Of a stretch of 64,000 nucleotides of DNA, positions 26,511 through 38,347 are shown piece by piece. Origin of the DNA: Cupriavidus necator A5-1 (GTDB lineage: Bacteria > Pseudomonadota > Gammaproteobacteria > Burkholderiales > Burkholderiaceae); assembly GCF_000744095.1 (NCBI RefSeq), contig NZ_JQLI01000001.1, positions 1,054,001 to 1,118,000 of the forward strand, written 5' to 3'. The position numbers and the translations under genes were made by a program. How positions within the stretch are numbered: position 1 is the stretch's first letter; the number at the start of each line of letters is the position of its first letter. Under the pieces are notes generated by a model that saw only the letters and a list, made by a program, of their open reading frames with translations, was not told the origin of the DNA and searched no databases.

Positions 26511-26890
26511 GGCCCGGCGGCCGGTTAGCACCCGGCCTCCGGGCGAACCTTCGACGACTTGGAAACAGGCGGGCTTCTTATGTGGATCAGGGCTTCTACT
26601 CATCAGGCGCTTACTCAGATCGTGATGATCACCGGCATCAAGGTGGATCACATCCCCGACAAGGGTGAAGCCGCGACGCCATGGCAGTGCGTGCCGGCGA
26701 GTCGCGTTGCAGCATGACGCGGGCGCTGCGCCAGCCCGAACACTATTGCCTGGTATCACGGCGGTACGGCATTCGGCAGAAAACCGCGGCAACTGTGGCC
26801 CTCCTGATGGAGCCTTTCCAGGAGCTGGAATTCGTCCTGGCGCAATGACCTCGGCGTCGCGTGTCGGATGCATGGCCGTCTCTCCGCAGT

Positions 26891-26922
26891 GGCCGGCACC
26901 GGATGGACCGGCCGTGCCGGCC
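26891..26922 (-). terminator. GC-rich hairpin downstream of the porin
   Basis: GGCCGGCAC (26891-26899) pairs with GTGCCGGCC (26914-26922), just past the porin stop. No clear T-run follows on the minus strand, so it may stabilise the mRNA end rather than terminate. Confidence 0.35.
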
Positions 26923-26945
26923 CCCTCCCCGCCTCAAATAATCAA

Positions 26946-28043
26946 TTAGAACTTGTGGCGCACGCCAACATTGGCCGCGAACTGATTCATGCCCGGGTCC
27001 GTATTGCCCCATCCTGCGGCACCTTGTCCGGCACCGAGCGCTGAACCGCTCTTGTTCTTCGTGTAGGCAGCGGACAGGTAGACATCTGTGCGCTTGGAGA
27101 ATGAATAGTTCGCGAACCCGACGAATAACCAAGGATCGGCACTGGAATGGCGGAAGTCCTGATAGTAGGCTGCCCCTGCCAGCGTGACCGCCGGCGTCAC
27201 CTGCCAACGTGCCCCGGCCCACCACAGGTTCGCTCCCTGCGTCGCCGCAGCGGAAGTCGTGCCCGGCAGCCGCGCCCCGCCCGAGGCATTGGCCCACCGG
27301 TATCCCGCGTAAGCAGTCACCTTGTCGAACGCATAGGTGCCGGCGAACGTCGCCCTGCGCGTTGTGGCATCCGGGTTGGTTGTCAGGGTACCGGTATTGA
27401 TCTCGTCATACGCCCCGCCAAAACTCGCGCGCCCAATGGAATAGTCAAGTTTTGCGCCGTACTCGCGGCCGAGCTTGGCATGACCAGGAACTTCACTACC
27501 ATTCACCGTCCCGCTCTCCGCGCCAAAGCTATACATTGCCGCCGCGTTCAGCCCGCCAAAGGTCCCGACGTACTTGACCGTGTTGTCGGAACGCCCCACG
27601 AATCCCAGATCCTGGGTAAAGATCGAGTACCGCGGCGCCAGTCCCATGGGGTCAAAGCTCGCGACGAAGTCAAAGAGCAGATTCTGCTGCCGCCCCAGCA
27701 GCAAGCTGCCGACACCTGCCTGGCTCAGCCCGACATAGGCAGACCGCCCGAACAGCCGGTTTCCCTGTCCTGACTTGCCGGTATCCGGATCAAAGCCGCT
27801 TTCGAGAAGAAACAGTCCCTTCAGACCCGCGCCGAGGTCCTCTGTGCCACGCAAGCCCCATCGCGACCCGGAGATATTGCCTGCGGTTTCCCTGACGAGA
27901 TCCTTGCCGCCACCCGCCTGATGATTGGCGTATTCAATCCCTACGTCGACCACGCCGTAGAGCGTGACATTGGACTGTGCCGACGCCCCCGATGCCATTG
28001 CAGCGAATGCCATCGTGGCACCGATTTGAAAGCGGTACTTCAT
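26946..28043 (-). CDS. Outer-membrane porin, Burkholderiales type
   Basis: 365 residues. Signal peptide MKYRFQIGATMAFAAMASGA with cleavage after SAQ, then the classic opening SNVTLYGVVDVGIEYANHQ. The L3/PEF-like region and GSRWGLRGTEDLGAGLKGLF are those of 16-strand trimeric Gram-negative porins. The protein ends in VGVRHKF with the terminal Phe needed for outer-membrane insertion. It follows pobA by 113 bp on the same strand and is likely induced with the catabolic operon to admit its aromatic or acidic substrate. Confidence 0.9.
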   Translation of the reverse strand: MKYRFQIGATMAFAAMASGASAQSNVTLYGVVDVGIEYANHQAGGGKDLVRETAGNISGSRWGLRGTEDLGAGLKGLFLLESGFDPDTGKSGQGNRLFGRSAYVGLSQAGVGSLLLGRQQNLLFDFVASFDPMGLAPRYSIFTQDLGFVGRSDNTVKYVGTFGGLNAAAMYSFGAESGTVNGSEVPGHAKLGREYGAKLDYSIGRASFGGAYDEINTGTLTTNPDATTRRATFAGTYAFDKVTAYAGYRWANASGGARLPGTTSAAATQGANLWWAGARWQVTPAVTLAGAAYYQDFRHSSADPWLFVGFANYSFSKRTDVYLSAAYTKNKSGSALGAGQGAAGWGNTDPGMNQFAANVGVRHKF

Positions 28044-28156
28044 CTTATCTCCTTCCTCCTTATTGTGATTACCGCGCTGAACATACCGCTGATATCGCGC
28101 GGGACGACCGCCGTGCCGCTCCCTGCGGCACGGTACGGATCAGTTGGCCAGGCGCC

Positions 28157-30542
<2,386 letters not shown>

Positions 30543-30669
30543 GGGGTACTCCTGAAAACGGATGTTGAGTCAAAAGGGGGGCCGGGCGCCCTGGCGCCGG
30601 CGCGTGTGAGCGCCGTGGTTTCAGGCCACGGCTGTACGTCCAGTGGGGATCCTGTCCCGGCAGACGGGC

Positions 30670-31671
30670 TTAATCTGCGGTGATGTTGTGCTTGCGGATG
30701 ATCTCCGCGTACTGCGCGTGCTCGGTGCGGAGCAGCTTCTCAAACGTCTGTGGGGAGGACGGCTGGGCCACCGCCGAGTTCGCCAGCAGCTTGGCTCGAA
30801 TGGCGGGATCCTTCAGCACCTGTTGCACAGCCTGGTTGAGCTTGTCGATGATCGGTTGCGGCGTCTTTGCAGGCGCCATCAGGCCAAACCAGATCTCCGA
30901 TTTGAACCCGGGCAGGACCTCGGCGATCGGCTGCGCGTTCGGCGCGACCTCCGAGCGCCCGGCGCTCCCCACGCCCAGCAGCTTCAGGTTGCCCGCGTTG
31001 ACCTGGCCCATCATCGTCGCCGACGGGCTGGTAAATAGCACCTGCGATTCGCCTGAACGTACCGACATTGTGGTATTCGCTTCACCGCGATACGGTACTT
31101 GTGTCATGCGCAGGCTGGCCGCCTGCGAAAGCAAGTGCGTGGCCAGGTTGCCGTAGGATCCCGGGCCGGCGGTCGCGTAGTTCAGCGTGTTCGGGCGGCC
31201 CTTGGCATAGGCGAAGAACTCGCGCAGGTTGTTGACCGGCAAGTCCTTGTTGACGACCAGCACCATCGGCATGGCGGTCACCGTCGAGATGGGCGCGAGA
31301 TCCTTGAGCGGGTCGTATCCGGCCGCCTTGTTGAGCAACGCGGCGATCAGCAGACCGTTGTTCGGATACAGCAGGGTATAGCCGTCGGGTGCGGCACGTG
31401 CGACAAATGCCGCGCCGATCGCGCCGGATGCCCCCGCGCGATTGTCGACGATGATGGGTTGCCCCAGGATCTTCGACAACTGCTGGGAAATGGCGCGTAC
31501 CTGGATATCGCTGGCGCCTCCTGCTGAGTATGGCACCACCACCGTGATCGGCTTGGATGGATAAGCGTCCGCTGCGGCAACGGGTGCCAGGGCGGCCATG
31601 GATAGCAGCACGCCAGAAAACGCGGCGGCAAGTCCGCGCGAGGTTCGCGCGATGCGAGGCAGGAACTTCAT
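30670..31671 (-). CDS. Bug/TctC-family periplasmic solute-binding protein
   Basis: 333 residues from the ATG at 31669-31671 (GGAGAC upstream; a TTG four codons earlier is less likely). Signal peptide of the form RTSRGLAAAFSGVLLSMAAL. Family motifs: YPSKPITVVVPYSAGGASDI, QPIIVDNRAGASGAIGA and VARAAPDGYTLLYP. Bug proteins bind carboxylates for tripartite tricarboxylate transporters, or act as sensors. No TctA or TctB membrane genes are present in the window, so this is an orphan receptor. Its position suggests it binds the cluster's substrate. Confidence 0.9.
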   Translation of the reverse strand: MKFLPRIARTSRGLAAAFSGVLLSMAALAPVAAADAYPSKPITVVVPYSAGGASDIQVRAISQQLSKILGQPIIVDNRAGASGAIGAAFVARAAPDGYTLLYPNNGLLIAALLNKAAGYDPLKDLAPISTVTAMPMVLVVNKDLPVNNLREFFAYAKGRPNTLNYATAGPGSYGNLATHLLSQAASLRMTQVPYRGEANTTMSVRSGESQVLFTSPSATMMGQVNAGNLKLLGVGSAGRSEVAPNAQPIAEVLPGFKSEIWFGLMAPAKTPQPIIDKLNQAVQQVLKDPAIRAKLLANSAVAQPSSPQTFEKLLRTEHAQYAEIIRKHNITAD

Positions 31672-31713
31672 ATTTGTCTCCAATTTCTTGTCAGGTTGGC
31701 GGGTTTCTCGCCG

Positions 31714-32067
31714 CTATCGGTGACTCGTCGGAATCGTCACCCCAGGCATGGCAACCGCGCGGATCAGCCGCGTCTCCTGGGCGACGATGAGATGTTCTGA
31801 CGCCGCCAGATAGTCGGAGAACCGCGGGTGGGCATCGCGCGCACGGGAGCGACGCTCGTAATCGGCGAGATCCACGTATCCCCACAAGTGCACGAACTGG
31901 TTCTGCGGTCCGACCTGGCTGACGTAAGCGCCAAGCGGGTTGCCCAGTGTTTCGAGCAGAATGGGCATTGCCATCTTGCCGAACACGTCGAGGAACTCGT
32001 TCATCTTGCGCAGCCGGATCGTGTAAATACGGTGGTCGACAAGGGTTAGCGCGTTATCGGGCTGCAT
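31714..32067 (-). CDS. NIPSNAP-family protein
   Basis: 117 residues from the ATG at 32065-32067 behind AGGAGAAGG, overlapping the end of the flavoprotein gene by 14 bp. VDHRIYTIRLRKMNEFLDVF and HLWGYVDLADYERRSRARDA are typical of the NIPSNAP ferredoxin-like fold. In bacteria such proteins are found in aromatic and steroid catabolic operons with unknown activity. The overlap indicates translational coupling with the flavoprotein. Confidence 0.8.
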   Translation of the reverse strand: MQPDNALTLVDHRIYTIRLRKMNEFLDVFGKMAMPILLETLGNPLGAYVSQVGPQNQFVHLWGYVDLADYERRSRARDAHPRFSDYLAASEHLIVAQETRLIRAVAMPGVTIPTSHR

Positions 32068-33829
32068 GGACCTTCTCCTGTCGTGTACCTTGCAATGCCC
32101 GGCTGCCGGCTGGCACATTGGCGCGCCTGGCGATATGCCGGCCGGTGATATAGCCGAATGTCATAATGGGACCAAGCGTGATGCCTGCACCCGGATAATT
32201 GCCGCCCATAATGCTTGCGCGGTCGTTGCCTACAGCGTAGAGCCCTTCAATAGGGACGCCATCCTCGCGTAGCACGGCCCCTTCCACATTAGTCGCAATG
32301 CCGTCGAAGGTGCCGAGATCGCCCATCACAACCTTCAGCGCATAGAAGGGGCCTTGTGCGACCTGCGCCACGCAGGGGTTCGGTTTGTGCTCCGGGTCGC
32401 CGAGGTACCGGTTGAACGAGGTGGTGCCGCGGCCGAACTGGCGGTCGTCGCCGTGCTGTGCCCCCGCGTTGAAGTCCCGCACCGTCTGCTCCAGCGCGGT
32501 CGCGTCGATGCCGCACTTCTGCGCCAGCTCGGCGAGCGATCTTCCGCGCATGAGGTAGCCTTTGCGCAGTAGTCCCCCCAGGGGAAGCGGCGCCGGCTTG
32601 GCGTAGCCCAAGCCATACTTGGAAATGGTGCCCTGGTCGCAGATCAGCCACATCGCCGTTTCCGGCTGGCCTTCGCAAGCGCGAATGAGGTCCGCCCCCA
32701 CATCGTGGTACGAATTGGATTCATTGGTGAACCGCTGGCCGTTGCGCAGCACGCCGATCACGCCTGGCTTATAGCGGTCCAGCAGGTGGGGGAACGCCAC
32801 GAAACGGCCGCCGCGCATCGGCACCTTCGACACCGGCATCCAGGCCGCCGCGTCGCGATAGCGCAGCGGCACTGTCCCGCCGGCCTGTTCGGCCAGGCGC
32901 GCACCATCACCGGTGTTAGTGACAGGCACGGGCGAGAAGTGTTCTCCGCCACGGGCAATGTGTGGGTATGCCTTGCGCAGCCGCTCTATGTCATGGGAGA
33001 AGCCGCCACTTGCCAGCACCACCCCTTGCCTGGCGCGGATCTCGACCTCGCGGCCGTCGCGGCTGACGACCGCGCCCACGACGGCGCCGTCCCGCGTGAC
33101 AAGGCGAAGTGCGGGAGAAGCGGTCCAGATGGGAATGCCGAGCTCCAGAGCCGATTTCGCCAGGCGCGCGGCCAGTGCATTGCCGCTGGTCACATTGACG
33201 CCGCGTCGATAGCGCACCAGTTCCTTGAGGTGGCTTGCCAGCCGCCTGGCAACGTAGAAGAACGAGCGGACCGACTTCGTGACATTGAAGAAGTGCTTCA
33301 GGTCGGCATTAGACGAATTGAACATCATGCCGATGAACGTGATCGTCGCCAGCGGCGGGCGCAGGCGCGGCATGTCCTTGCCGAGTTCGCGGATGTCGAA
33401 GGGCGCCGCCAGGATCGAGCGGCCGACATCCACGCCGCCGATCTGCGTAGGGTGGTAGTCGGGGTACAGCGTCGGCACGAACCTCACGCTGGTTTCGCGC
33501 TCAAACCACTCGACCATCTTTGGACCGTTCTCCAGGAACGCGTCGACGGCAGCAGCGTCGAAGGCGGCGCCCGCTTCAGCAGCGAGATACGTGCGCGCGG
33601 CATCGCGGCTGTCTTTCTGGTTGGCGCGGCGGGAGACCGGGTTGCCGGGAATCCATAGCACACCGCCCGAAAAGGCGGTGGTACCGCCAAACATGCTGTC
33701 CTTCTCCACGACCAATACGTTGAGGCCGTGCTTGCGGGCCGTGACTGCAGTGGAGAGGCCGCCCGCGCCGGAGCCGATCACCAGCAGATCGCAGTCGACG
33801 GTGTCTGTGGACGGAGGGGTGTCGCGCAT
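32054..33829 (-). CDS. FAD-dependent dehydrogenase, 3-ketosteroid-1-dehydrogenase-like
   Basis: 591 residues. FAD-binding GSGAGGLSTAVTARKHGLNV near the start, the FGGTTAFSGGVLWIPGN block, VLASGGFSHDIERL, and a C-terminal GLYAVGNDRASIMGGNYPGAG. These mark the fumarate reductase/KstD flavoprotein group, which desaturates rings next to a keto group. AGGAG precedes the ATG at 33829. In this operon it could desaturate a cyclohexanone-type acid towards an aromatic ring, feeding PobA. That is inference; fumarate-reductase-like activity is an alternative. Confidence 0.85.
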   Translation of the reverse strand: MRDTPPSTDTVDCDLLVIGSGAGGLSTAVTARKHGLNVLVVEKDSMFGGTTAFSGGVLWIPGNPVSRRANQKDSRDAARTYLAAEAGAAFDAAAVDAFLENGPKMVEWFERETSVRFVPTLYPDYHPTQIGGVDVGRSILAAPFDIRELGKDMPRLRPPLATITFIGMMFNSSNADLKHFFNVTKSVRSFFYVARRLASHLKELVRYRRGVNVTSGNALAARLAKSALELGIPIWTASPALRLVTRDGAVVGAVVSRDGREVEIRARQGVVLASGGFSHDIERLRKAYPHIARGGEHFSPVPVTNTGDGARLAEQAGGTVPLRYRDAAAWMPVSKVPMRGGRFVAFPHLLDRYKPGVIGVLRNGQRFTNESNSYHDVGADLIRACEGQPETAMWLICDQGTISKYGLGYAKPAPLPLGGLLRKGYLMRGRSLAELAQKCGIDATALEQTVRDFNAGAQHGDDRQFGRGTTSFNRYLGDPEHKPNPCVAQVAQGPFYALKVVMGDLGTFDGIATNVEGAVLREDGVPIEGLYAVGNDRASIMGGNYPGAGITLGPIMTFGYITGRHIARRANVPAGSRALQGTRQEKVHAAR

Positions 33830-33910
33830 GGCGTAACTCCTGAAACAATATGGAAAATGGTCGTGATCGCAGCGGCGGCCGTACCGTGGCCGCCGCGCGA
33901 GGACAATTGC

Positions 33911-34339
33911 TCAGCGCTGCAGAGCCCGGGCGGCGAACAGGTCTCCGTCCTCGTAGCGCAGCCGGACCATCTCGACGGGCATGCCAACGCTTGGGGCAAC
34001 GGCTTCTGTCTCTAGCAGCTTGCATGCGATGCGCACGCCGCAGTCCAGGTCGACAATACAGACGCTGTACGGGGCCTCTGCCGCGAAGATGGTCGGCGCA
34101 GCGTGCACGCGCGTCCAGGAATAGATAACGCCGCGCTGACTGAGCTCGGTCCATTCGAGTGAATCGGACCAGCAATGCGGGCAAATGATCTGTGGCGGAA
34201 AACTCTGCTTGCCGCAGTCGCAGCAGCCGGTAGTGATCCAGCGGCCTTGCGCAAGTGCGCTCCAGAAGGGCTCGGTCGCTTTCGATACACGGGGCGGATA
34301 GGCGCGTGCGGCGGCCATATCGACGGTCTTGAGCATCAT
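33911..34339 (-). CDS. DUF35 zinc-ribbon/OB-fold protein (ChsH2-like)
   Basis: 142 residues. The zinc ribbon has two CxxC pairs in CCDCGKQSFPPQIICPHC, followed by an OB-fold with WTRVHAAPTIFAAEAPYSVC. DUF35 proteins partner thiolase-fold enzymes, for example in steroid side-chain hydratase and retro-aldolase complexes. Here the start overlaps the thiolase-like gene stop (ATGA), so equal co-synthesis with the thiolase-like partner is expected. Confidence 0.88.
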   Translation of the reverse strand: MMLKTVDMAAARAYPPRVSKATEPFWSALAQGRWITTGCCDCGKQSFPPQIICPHCWSDSLEWTELSQRGVIYSWTRVHAAPTIFAAEAPYSVCIVDLDCGVRIACKLLETEAVAPSVGMPVEMVRLRYEDGDLFAARALQR

Positions 34340-35535
34340 TGAACTCCCTCGAACACGTGAACCAGCGCAGCGTTGTAGTTGCCCAGTTCACCGGTGGCAA
34401 CCCCCCATCTGGCGTCCTTCACCTGGCGATCTCCCGCGCGGCCCCGTAGTTGCTCGGCGATCTCCACGTAGTTGTAGAGCGACGTGACATAGGACGGATG
34501 GCCACGCGAGATCAGACCACCCGAGGTCGATATCGGAATCCTGCCGCCCAGGGTTGTTTCTCCTTCGAGCGCAGCGATCGATCCGCGGCCGCGCGGCACC
34601 AGTCCGAGGGCCTCGCTGACCAGGATCTCGACAATCGTGCAAGGCGCATAGGGTTCCGCCATGTCCAGGTCGGCAGGCGTGATGCCGGCCTCTGCGTACG
34701 CATATGCCGAAGCCACACGCGCTGCCTCGAAACCGATCATGTCGTTGGGCACGTCACTGATCTGGTGGGAGCCGTCATGGTGGAAGCCACGGCCTTGGAT
34801 CAGCACATACGGGCGGCCGGTAGCCAATGCAACATCCTCGCTTGCAAGTACCAGGCAGGCCGCCCCGTCCCCGCGGGGGGGCACGTCGTACAGCCCCAAT
34901 GGCTCAACGATCGGCCGCTGTTCCAGTACGTCCTGCATCGTGACCGGCTTCCGGTATTGGGCCAGCGGGTTCATGGACGCATGGAAGCGGTTCTTCACGG
35001 CCACGGCAGCCAGCTGCTCGCGCGTGGCGCCATACTCGTGCATATAACGGGTGGCATCCATGGCGTACCACGAGATTGGCGTGAAGCCTGCCGGCACATG
35101 GAAGTCGACGTCACCGGTCGCGCGCATGCTGCTCATGGCGTGCTCGGCAGAAGAAACCGCCGTTTCCATATTGACGCCGAGTGCCAGTGCGACTTTGGCC
35201 CTACCCAGCAGGATCTCATTGCATGCCTGGTCCAGCGCCAGCGCCGCGGTCATGCCATTGCCCATCACCTCGAGCACGGTACCCCGGCATGGCAGCTTGA
35301 GTTTGCCAACCATGAAGGTGTGCAAATACTTCTGGCGCGTATAGGGACGCGGCAACGTGAAGACCAGGCTCTCGATATCGCGCTTCTCCACGCCGGCATC
35401 GCGCGTCGCCTCAAGCACCAGGCGAAGCAGAATCTCGTGCTCCAGCGTGTGGATGTCCTCCGTGTCCGCCGTCTGGTGCCGCCCCACCGGAATGGCACTC
35501 GCGCCGATGATCGCGACGCGCTTTTGCTTGCTCAT
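34336..35535 (-). CDS. Thiolase-like protein lacking the nucleophilic Cys (SCP-x/Ltp2 type)
   Basis: 399 residues from the ATG at 35533-35535. Thiolase fold with the C-terminal His motif SRGHPSYVTSLYN. The segment that should carry the acylated Cys reads VLEVMGNGMTAALAL, without Cys. Such degenerate thiolases paired with DUF35 proteins act as retro-aldolases in side-chain removal (Ltp2/ChsH2 family knowledge). It is the first gene of the minus-strand operon and is divergent from the CoA-transferase gene, with two regulator sites between them. A binding or scaffold role is the alternative. Confidence 0.85.
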   Translation of the reverse strand: MSKQKRVAIIGASAIPVGRHQTADTEDIHTLEHEILLRLVLEATRDAGVEKRDIESLVFTLPRPYTRQKYLHTFMVGKLKLPCRGTVLEVMGNGMTAALALDQACNEILLGRAKVALALGVNMETAVSSAEHAMSSMRATGDVDFHVPAGFTPISWYAMDATRYMHEYGATREQLAAVAVKNRFHASMNPLAQYRKPVTMQDVLEQRPIVEPLGLYDVPPRGDGAACLVLASEDVALATGRPYVLIQGRGFHHDGSHQISDVPNDMIGFEAARVASAYAYAEAGITPADLDMAEPYAPCTIVEILVSEALGLVPRGRGSIAALEGETTLGGRIPISTSGGLISRGHPSYVTSLYNYVEIAEQLRGRAGDRQVKDARWGVATGELGNYNAALVHVFEGVQ

Positions 35536-35605
35536 TGCCTTGTCTCCATCACTCGTGCATGCAGCGGAACGCTCGTTCCCGCCAATGCACACGTTCGATT
35601 TGATC

Positions 35606-35622
35606 CAATGGTAGAACCAATG
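35606..35622. promoter_or_regulatory. GntR operator candidate 1: CAATGG-tagaa-CCAATG
   Basis: Matches CATTGG-N5-CCAATG with one change. It is about 70 bp upstream of the thiolase-like gene start. Three more sites lie at 35711, 39202 and 39290. Confidence 0.65.
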
Positions 35623-35710
35623 AAGTCATGATGTCAAATCAGGGATTTCACTCAGAGGCCCCCTTCCCAACTCGAGTCGCAATCGTTGACTACACTGCGG
35701 CGATCCATTA

Positions 35711-35727
35711 CATTGGTTGAGCCATTG
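35711..35727. promoter_or_regulatory. GntR operator candidate 2: CATTGG-ttgag-CCATTG
   Basis: One mismatch to the perfect dyad. It lies about 23 bp upstream of the CoA-transferase ATG, where bound repressor would block transcription. Confidence 0.65.
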
Positions 35728-35749
35728 ACAAAAGTTGGAGAGGGAGACC

Positions 35750-37030
35750 ATGTTTAACCAGGCCTATATCGAAGAGCTACCAGTGCGTGAGACGCCATCT
35801 CAGCCAAGAGAAAGCGCCGTGTGCGGACTAAAAGTGGTGGACTTTTCGCACTTCATCGCCGGGCCATTCGCGACAATGATCCTGGGGGACTTTGGCGCTG
35901 ATGTAATCAAGATTGAGCGACCTGGGCGGGGGGAGGATTTCCGCTATTACCCACCACTGGATCCCGAGCTACCTGCGCAGGGCGGCCCGTACCTTTGGAG
36001 CAATCGGAACAAGCGCAGTCTTGCGCTTGATATCAAGACCGAGGAAGGTGCGAAGGTAGCGCTCGATCTGATCGCCACTGCCGACGTCGTGTTCGAGAAT
36101 TTTTCGAGCGGCGTCATGGAGCGTCTTGGGCTAGGCTACGAGCGCTGCGCGCAACTCAATCCACGCCTCATTTACTGTTCTGTGTCCGCGTATGGGCGTA
36201 CGGGGCCGTATGCGGATCGACTGGGTTTCGACCCTGTCGTACAGGCTGAGAGCGGTTACATGTCCATGAATGGCTACCCTGACCGCCCCGGCGTGCGCAG
36301 CGGGCCGGTGGTAATGGATATGGGGACGGCCCTGATGGCGAGCAATGCACTGCTGCTTGCCTTATTGGCACGCGAGCGCACCGGAAAGGGGCAGTTTGTG
36401 GAGGTATCGCTGTTTGATACCGCTGTGATGATGACCGGATTCGCTGGCATGCAGAACTTGCTGACCGGAAAGGATCCTCAGCGCCACGGCAACTCAACCC
36501 CGGATACCTGCCCGTCGGGGGTTTTTCGCGCGGCGGACCGCCCCTTTTACCTGCATTGCGGGAACGACAAGATCTTTGCGCGCCTGTTCGGCGATGTCTT
36601 GGGACGCCCGGATATCGCGGCTCGTCCCGATCTGGTGAGAAGCTTCGATCGGCTTAATCATCGTGACGAACTATTTGGGATTCTCAACGAGGCTTTTTCG
36701 GCGCAGCCATGGAGCCACTGGCAAGCTAAGTTGCGCGCAGCCTCCATACCACACGGCGAAGTCCGTACACTTGGCGAGGCGTTGCGCTCTGGCGAGGCGC
36801 AGTCACGCGGTCTGACAAACCGTATTCCCCATCCCGTAAAAGGCTGGATTCCCCACATTGAATCGCCGATGAGGCTATCCGAAACGCCTGCCGTGGCGCC
36901 GCGGCCGGCGCCCGCGGTGGGTCAGCACACCCTCGAAGTGCTGCGCGAAGTCCTTCACTACGATGACGCGCGGATCGCGGCTCTCGAGCGCGCCGGCGCT
37001 CTGGGTGCTGCGCCGGTACCAGAAGCATAA
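35750..37030 (+). CDS. CaiB/BaiF-family CoA-transferase
   Basis: 426 residues from the ATG at 35750 behind GAGAGGGAG. Family motifs: VVDFSHFIAGPFATMILGDF, DVIKIERPGRGEDFRYYPP, RNKRSLALDIKTEEG and SGVMERLGLGYE. It is expected to move CoA from a donor such as succinyl-CoA to the pathway acid. It begins the plus-strand transcript of the divergent promoter and is followed after 8 bp by a second family member. Confidence 0.88.
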   Translation: MFNQAYIEELPVRETPSQPRESAVCGLKVVDFSHFIAGPFATMILGDFGADVIKIERPGRGEDFRYYPPLDPELPAQGGPYLWSNRNKRSLALDIKTEEGAKVALDLIATADVVFENFSSGVMERLGLGYERCAQLNPRLIYCSVSAYGRTGPYADRLGFDPVVQAESGYMSMNGYPDRPGVRSGPVVMDMGTALMASNALLLALLARERTGKGQFVEVSLFDTAVMMTGFAGMQNLLTGKDPQRHGNSTPDTCPSGVFRAADRPFYLHCGNDKIFARLFGDVLGRPDIAARPDLVRSFDRLNHRDELFGILNEAFSAQPWSHWQAKLRAASIPHGEVRTLGEALRSGEAQSRGLTNRIPHPVKGWIPHIESPMRLSETPAVAPRPAPAVGQHTLEVLREVLHYDDARIAALERAGALGAAPVPEA

Positions 37031-37038
37031 TCCCGGCT

Positions 37039-38214
37039 ATGGCTGGCAACGGAAACATGATCTTGCGTGAATCCAACGCTGTCGCGCAGAAGAAAGGGCC
37101 TTTGGCTGGCGTACGCATCGCGGAGTTTGCGGGGTTGGGGCCTGGTCCGTTTGCCTGCATGCTGCTGGCGGACATGGGCGCGGATATCGTGCGCATCGAC
37201 CGCCCGGGCGCGAGACAGGTTCACCCCCATGACCTGATCGGACGCGGCCGACGCACCGTGCTGCTGGACCTCAAGCACCCGGGCGACCGCGATCAGGCGC
37301 TCGCGTTGCTGGCCCACACCGACGCGCTCGTGGAAGGATTCCGCCCGGGGGTGATGGAACGCCTCGGCCTGGGGCCGGAGGCGGTGGCGGCAGTCAATCC
37401 GAGACTGGTCTACGGCCGCATGACGGGCTGGGGACAGGAAGGGCCACTGTCACAAACCGCTGGCCACGATATCAACTACATCGCGCTGTCGGGAGTACTG
37501 GCTGCGATCGGCGAGCGCGATGGTGCACCGGTGCCCCCGCTGAACCTCGTCGGAGACTATGGCGGGGGTAGCCTATACCTCGTGACAGGCATCCTTGCCG
37601 CGCTGATCGAAGCGCGCACCTCGGGTCGTGGACAGGTGGTGGACGCCGCGATCTGCGACGGCGCGCTTTCGCTAATGAGCCTGTCTCTGGGCCAGAGCCT
37701 GCGGGGCCTTTACATGGAGCACCGCGGCGACAACGTCCTGGATGGCGGCGCCCCTTACTACGCGGTGTACCGCGCCGCGGATGGCGAATACATCTGCATC
37801 GGCGCGATCGAACCGCACTTTTTCGCGGTGCTGTGCGAGCGCATCGGCTTGGATCCGGCGCTGCGGAACGCACAACATGACCGGACCCGATGGCCGGCAC
37901 TGAGAGCGGAACTGACGCGGATCTTTGCGCAGCGCAGCCGGGAAACATGGACCGCTCTGCTCGGCGATACCGATGCTTGCTTTGCCCCTGTGCTGAAACT
38001 GAGCGAGGCCGCACAGCATCCGCATCTGGCGGCACGTGGGGCGTTTGTCGACGTTGGCGGTGTGCCACATCCGGCGCCGGCACCGCGATTCTCGCGAACA
38101 CCGTCGTCGGTCGCCCGCGCCGAGACCTCCGGCCCCCTCACCTGTGACCAGGTCCTCAGCGGATGGACCAATGGCGGCCAGGCGACGGGTGCGGCATCAG
38201 GCGTGCCAACTTAG
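37039..38214 (+). CDS. Alpha-methylacyl-CoA racemase-like CaiB-family protein
   Basis: 391 residues. Typical opening LAGVRIAEFAGLGPGPFACM, then MGADIVRIDRPGARQ. Unlike the preceding gene it has the racemase His in TAGHDINYIALSG and the Asp in NLVGDYGGGSLYL, the pair used to exchange the alpha proton in family racemases. A 2-methyl-branched acyl-CoA intermediate is therefore plausible. It is 8 bp from the CoA-transferase and ends at a convergent hairpin. Confidence 0.82.
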   Translation: MAGNGNMILRESNAVAQKKGPLAGVRIAEFAGLGPGPFACMLLADMGADIVRIDRPGARQVHPHDLIGRGRRTVLLDLKHPGDRDQALALLAHTDALVEGFRPGVMERLGLGPEAVAAVNPRLVYGRMTGWGQEGPLSQTAGHDINYIALSGVLAAIGERDGAPVPPLNLVGDYGGGSLYLVTGILAALIEARTSGRGQVVDAAICDGALSLMSLSLGQSLRGLYMEHRGDNVLDGGAPYYAVYRAADGEYICIGAIEPHFFAVLCERIGLDPALRNAQHDRTRWPALRAELTRIFAQRSRETWTALLGDTDACFAPVLKLSEAAQHPHLAARGAFVDVGGVPHPAPAPRFSRTPSSVARAETSGPLTCDQVLSGWTNGGQATGAASGVPT

Positions 38215-38303
38215 ATTGGCTATCTGTCTGTCGATTGTGCTTGCGGGGGAGGCGATGAGGCAGCCCTACCCTGCCGGGCCACACAAATCGAGGATCCTTG
38301 CCT

Positions 38304-38326
38304 CCAGGCAGACCCTGTCTGCCTGG
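38304..38326. terminator. Bidirectional hairpin between convergent genes
   Basis: CCAGGCAGAC-cct-GTCTGCCTGG, perfect 10-bp stem with a 3-base loop, between the racemase-like gene and the GntR gene. No T-run is visible, so termination strength is uncertain. Confidence 0.55.
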
Positions 38327-38347
38327 ACTGCAACGAAGACAGACCAC

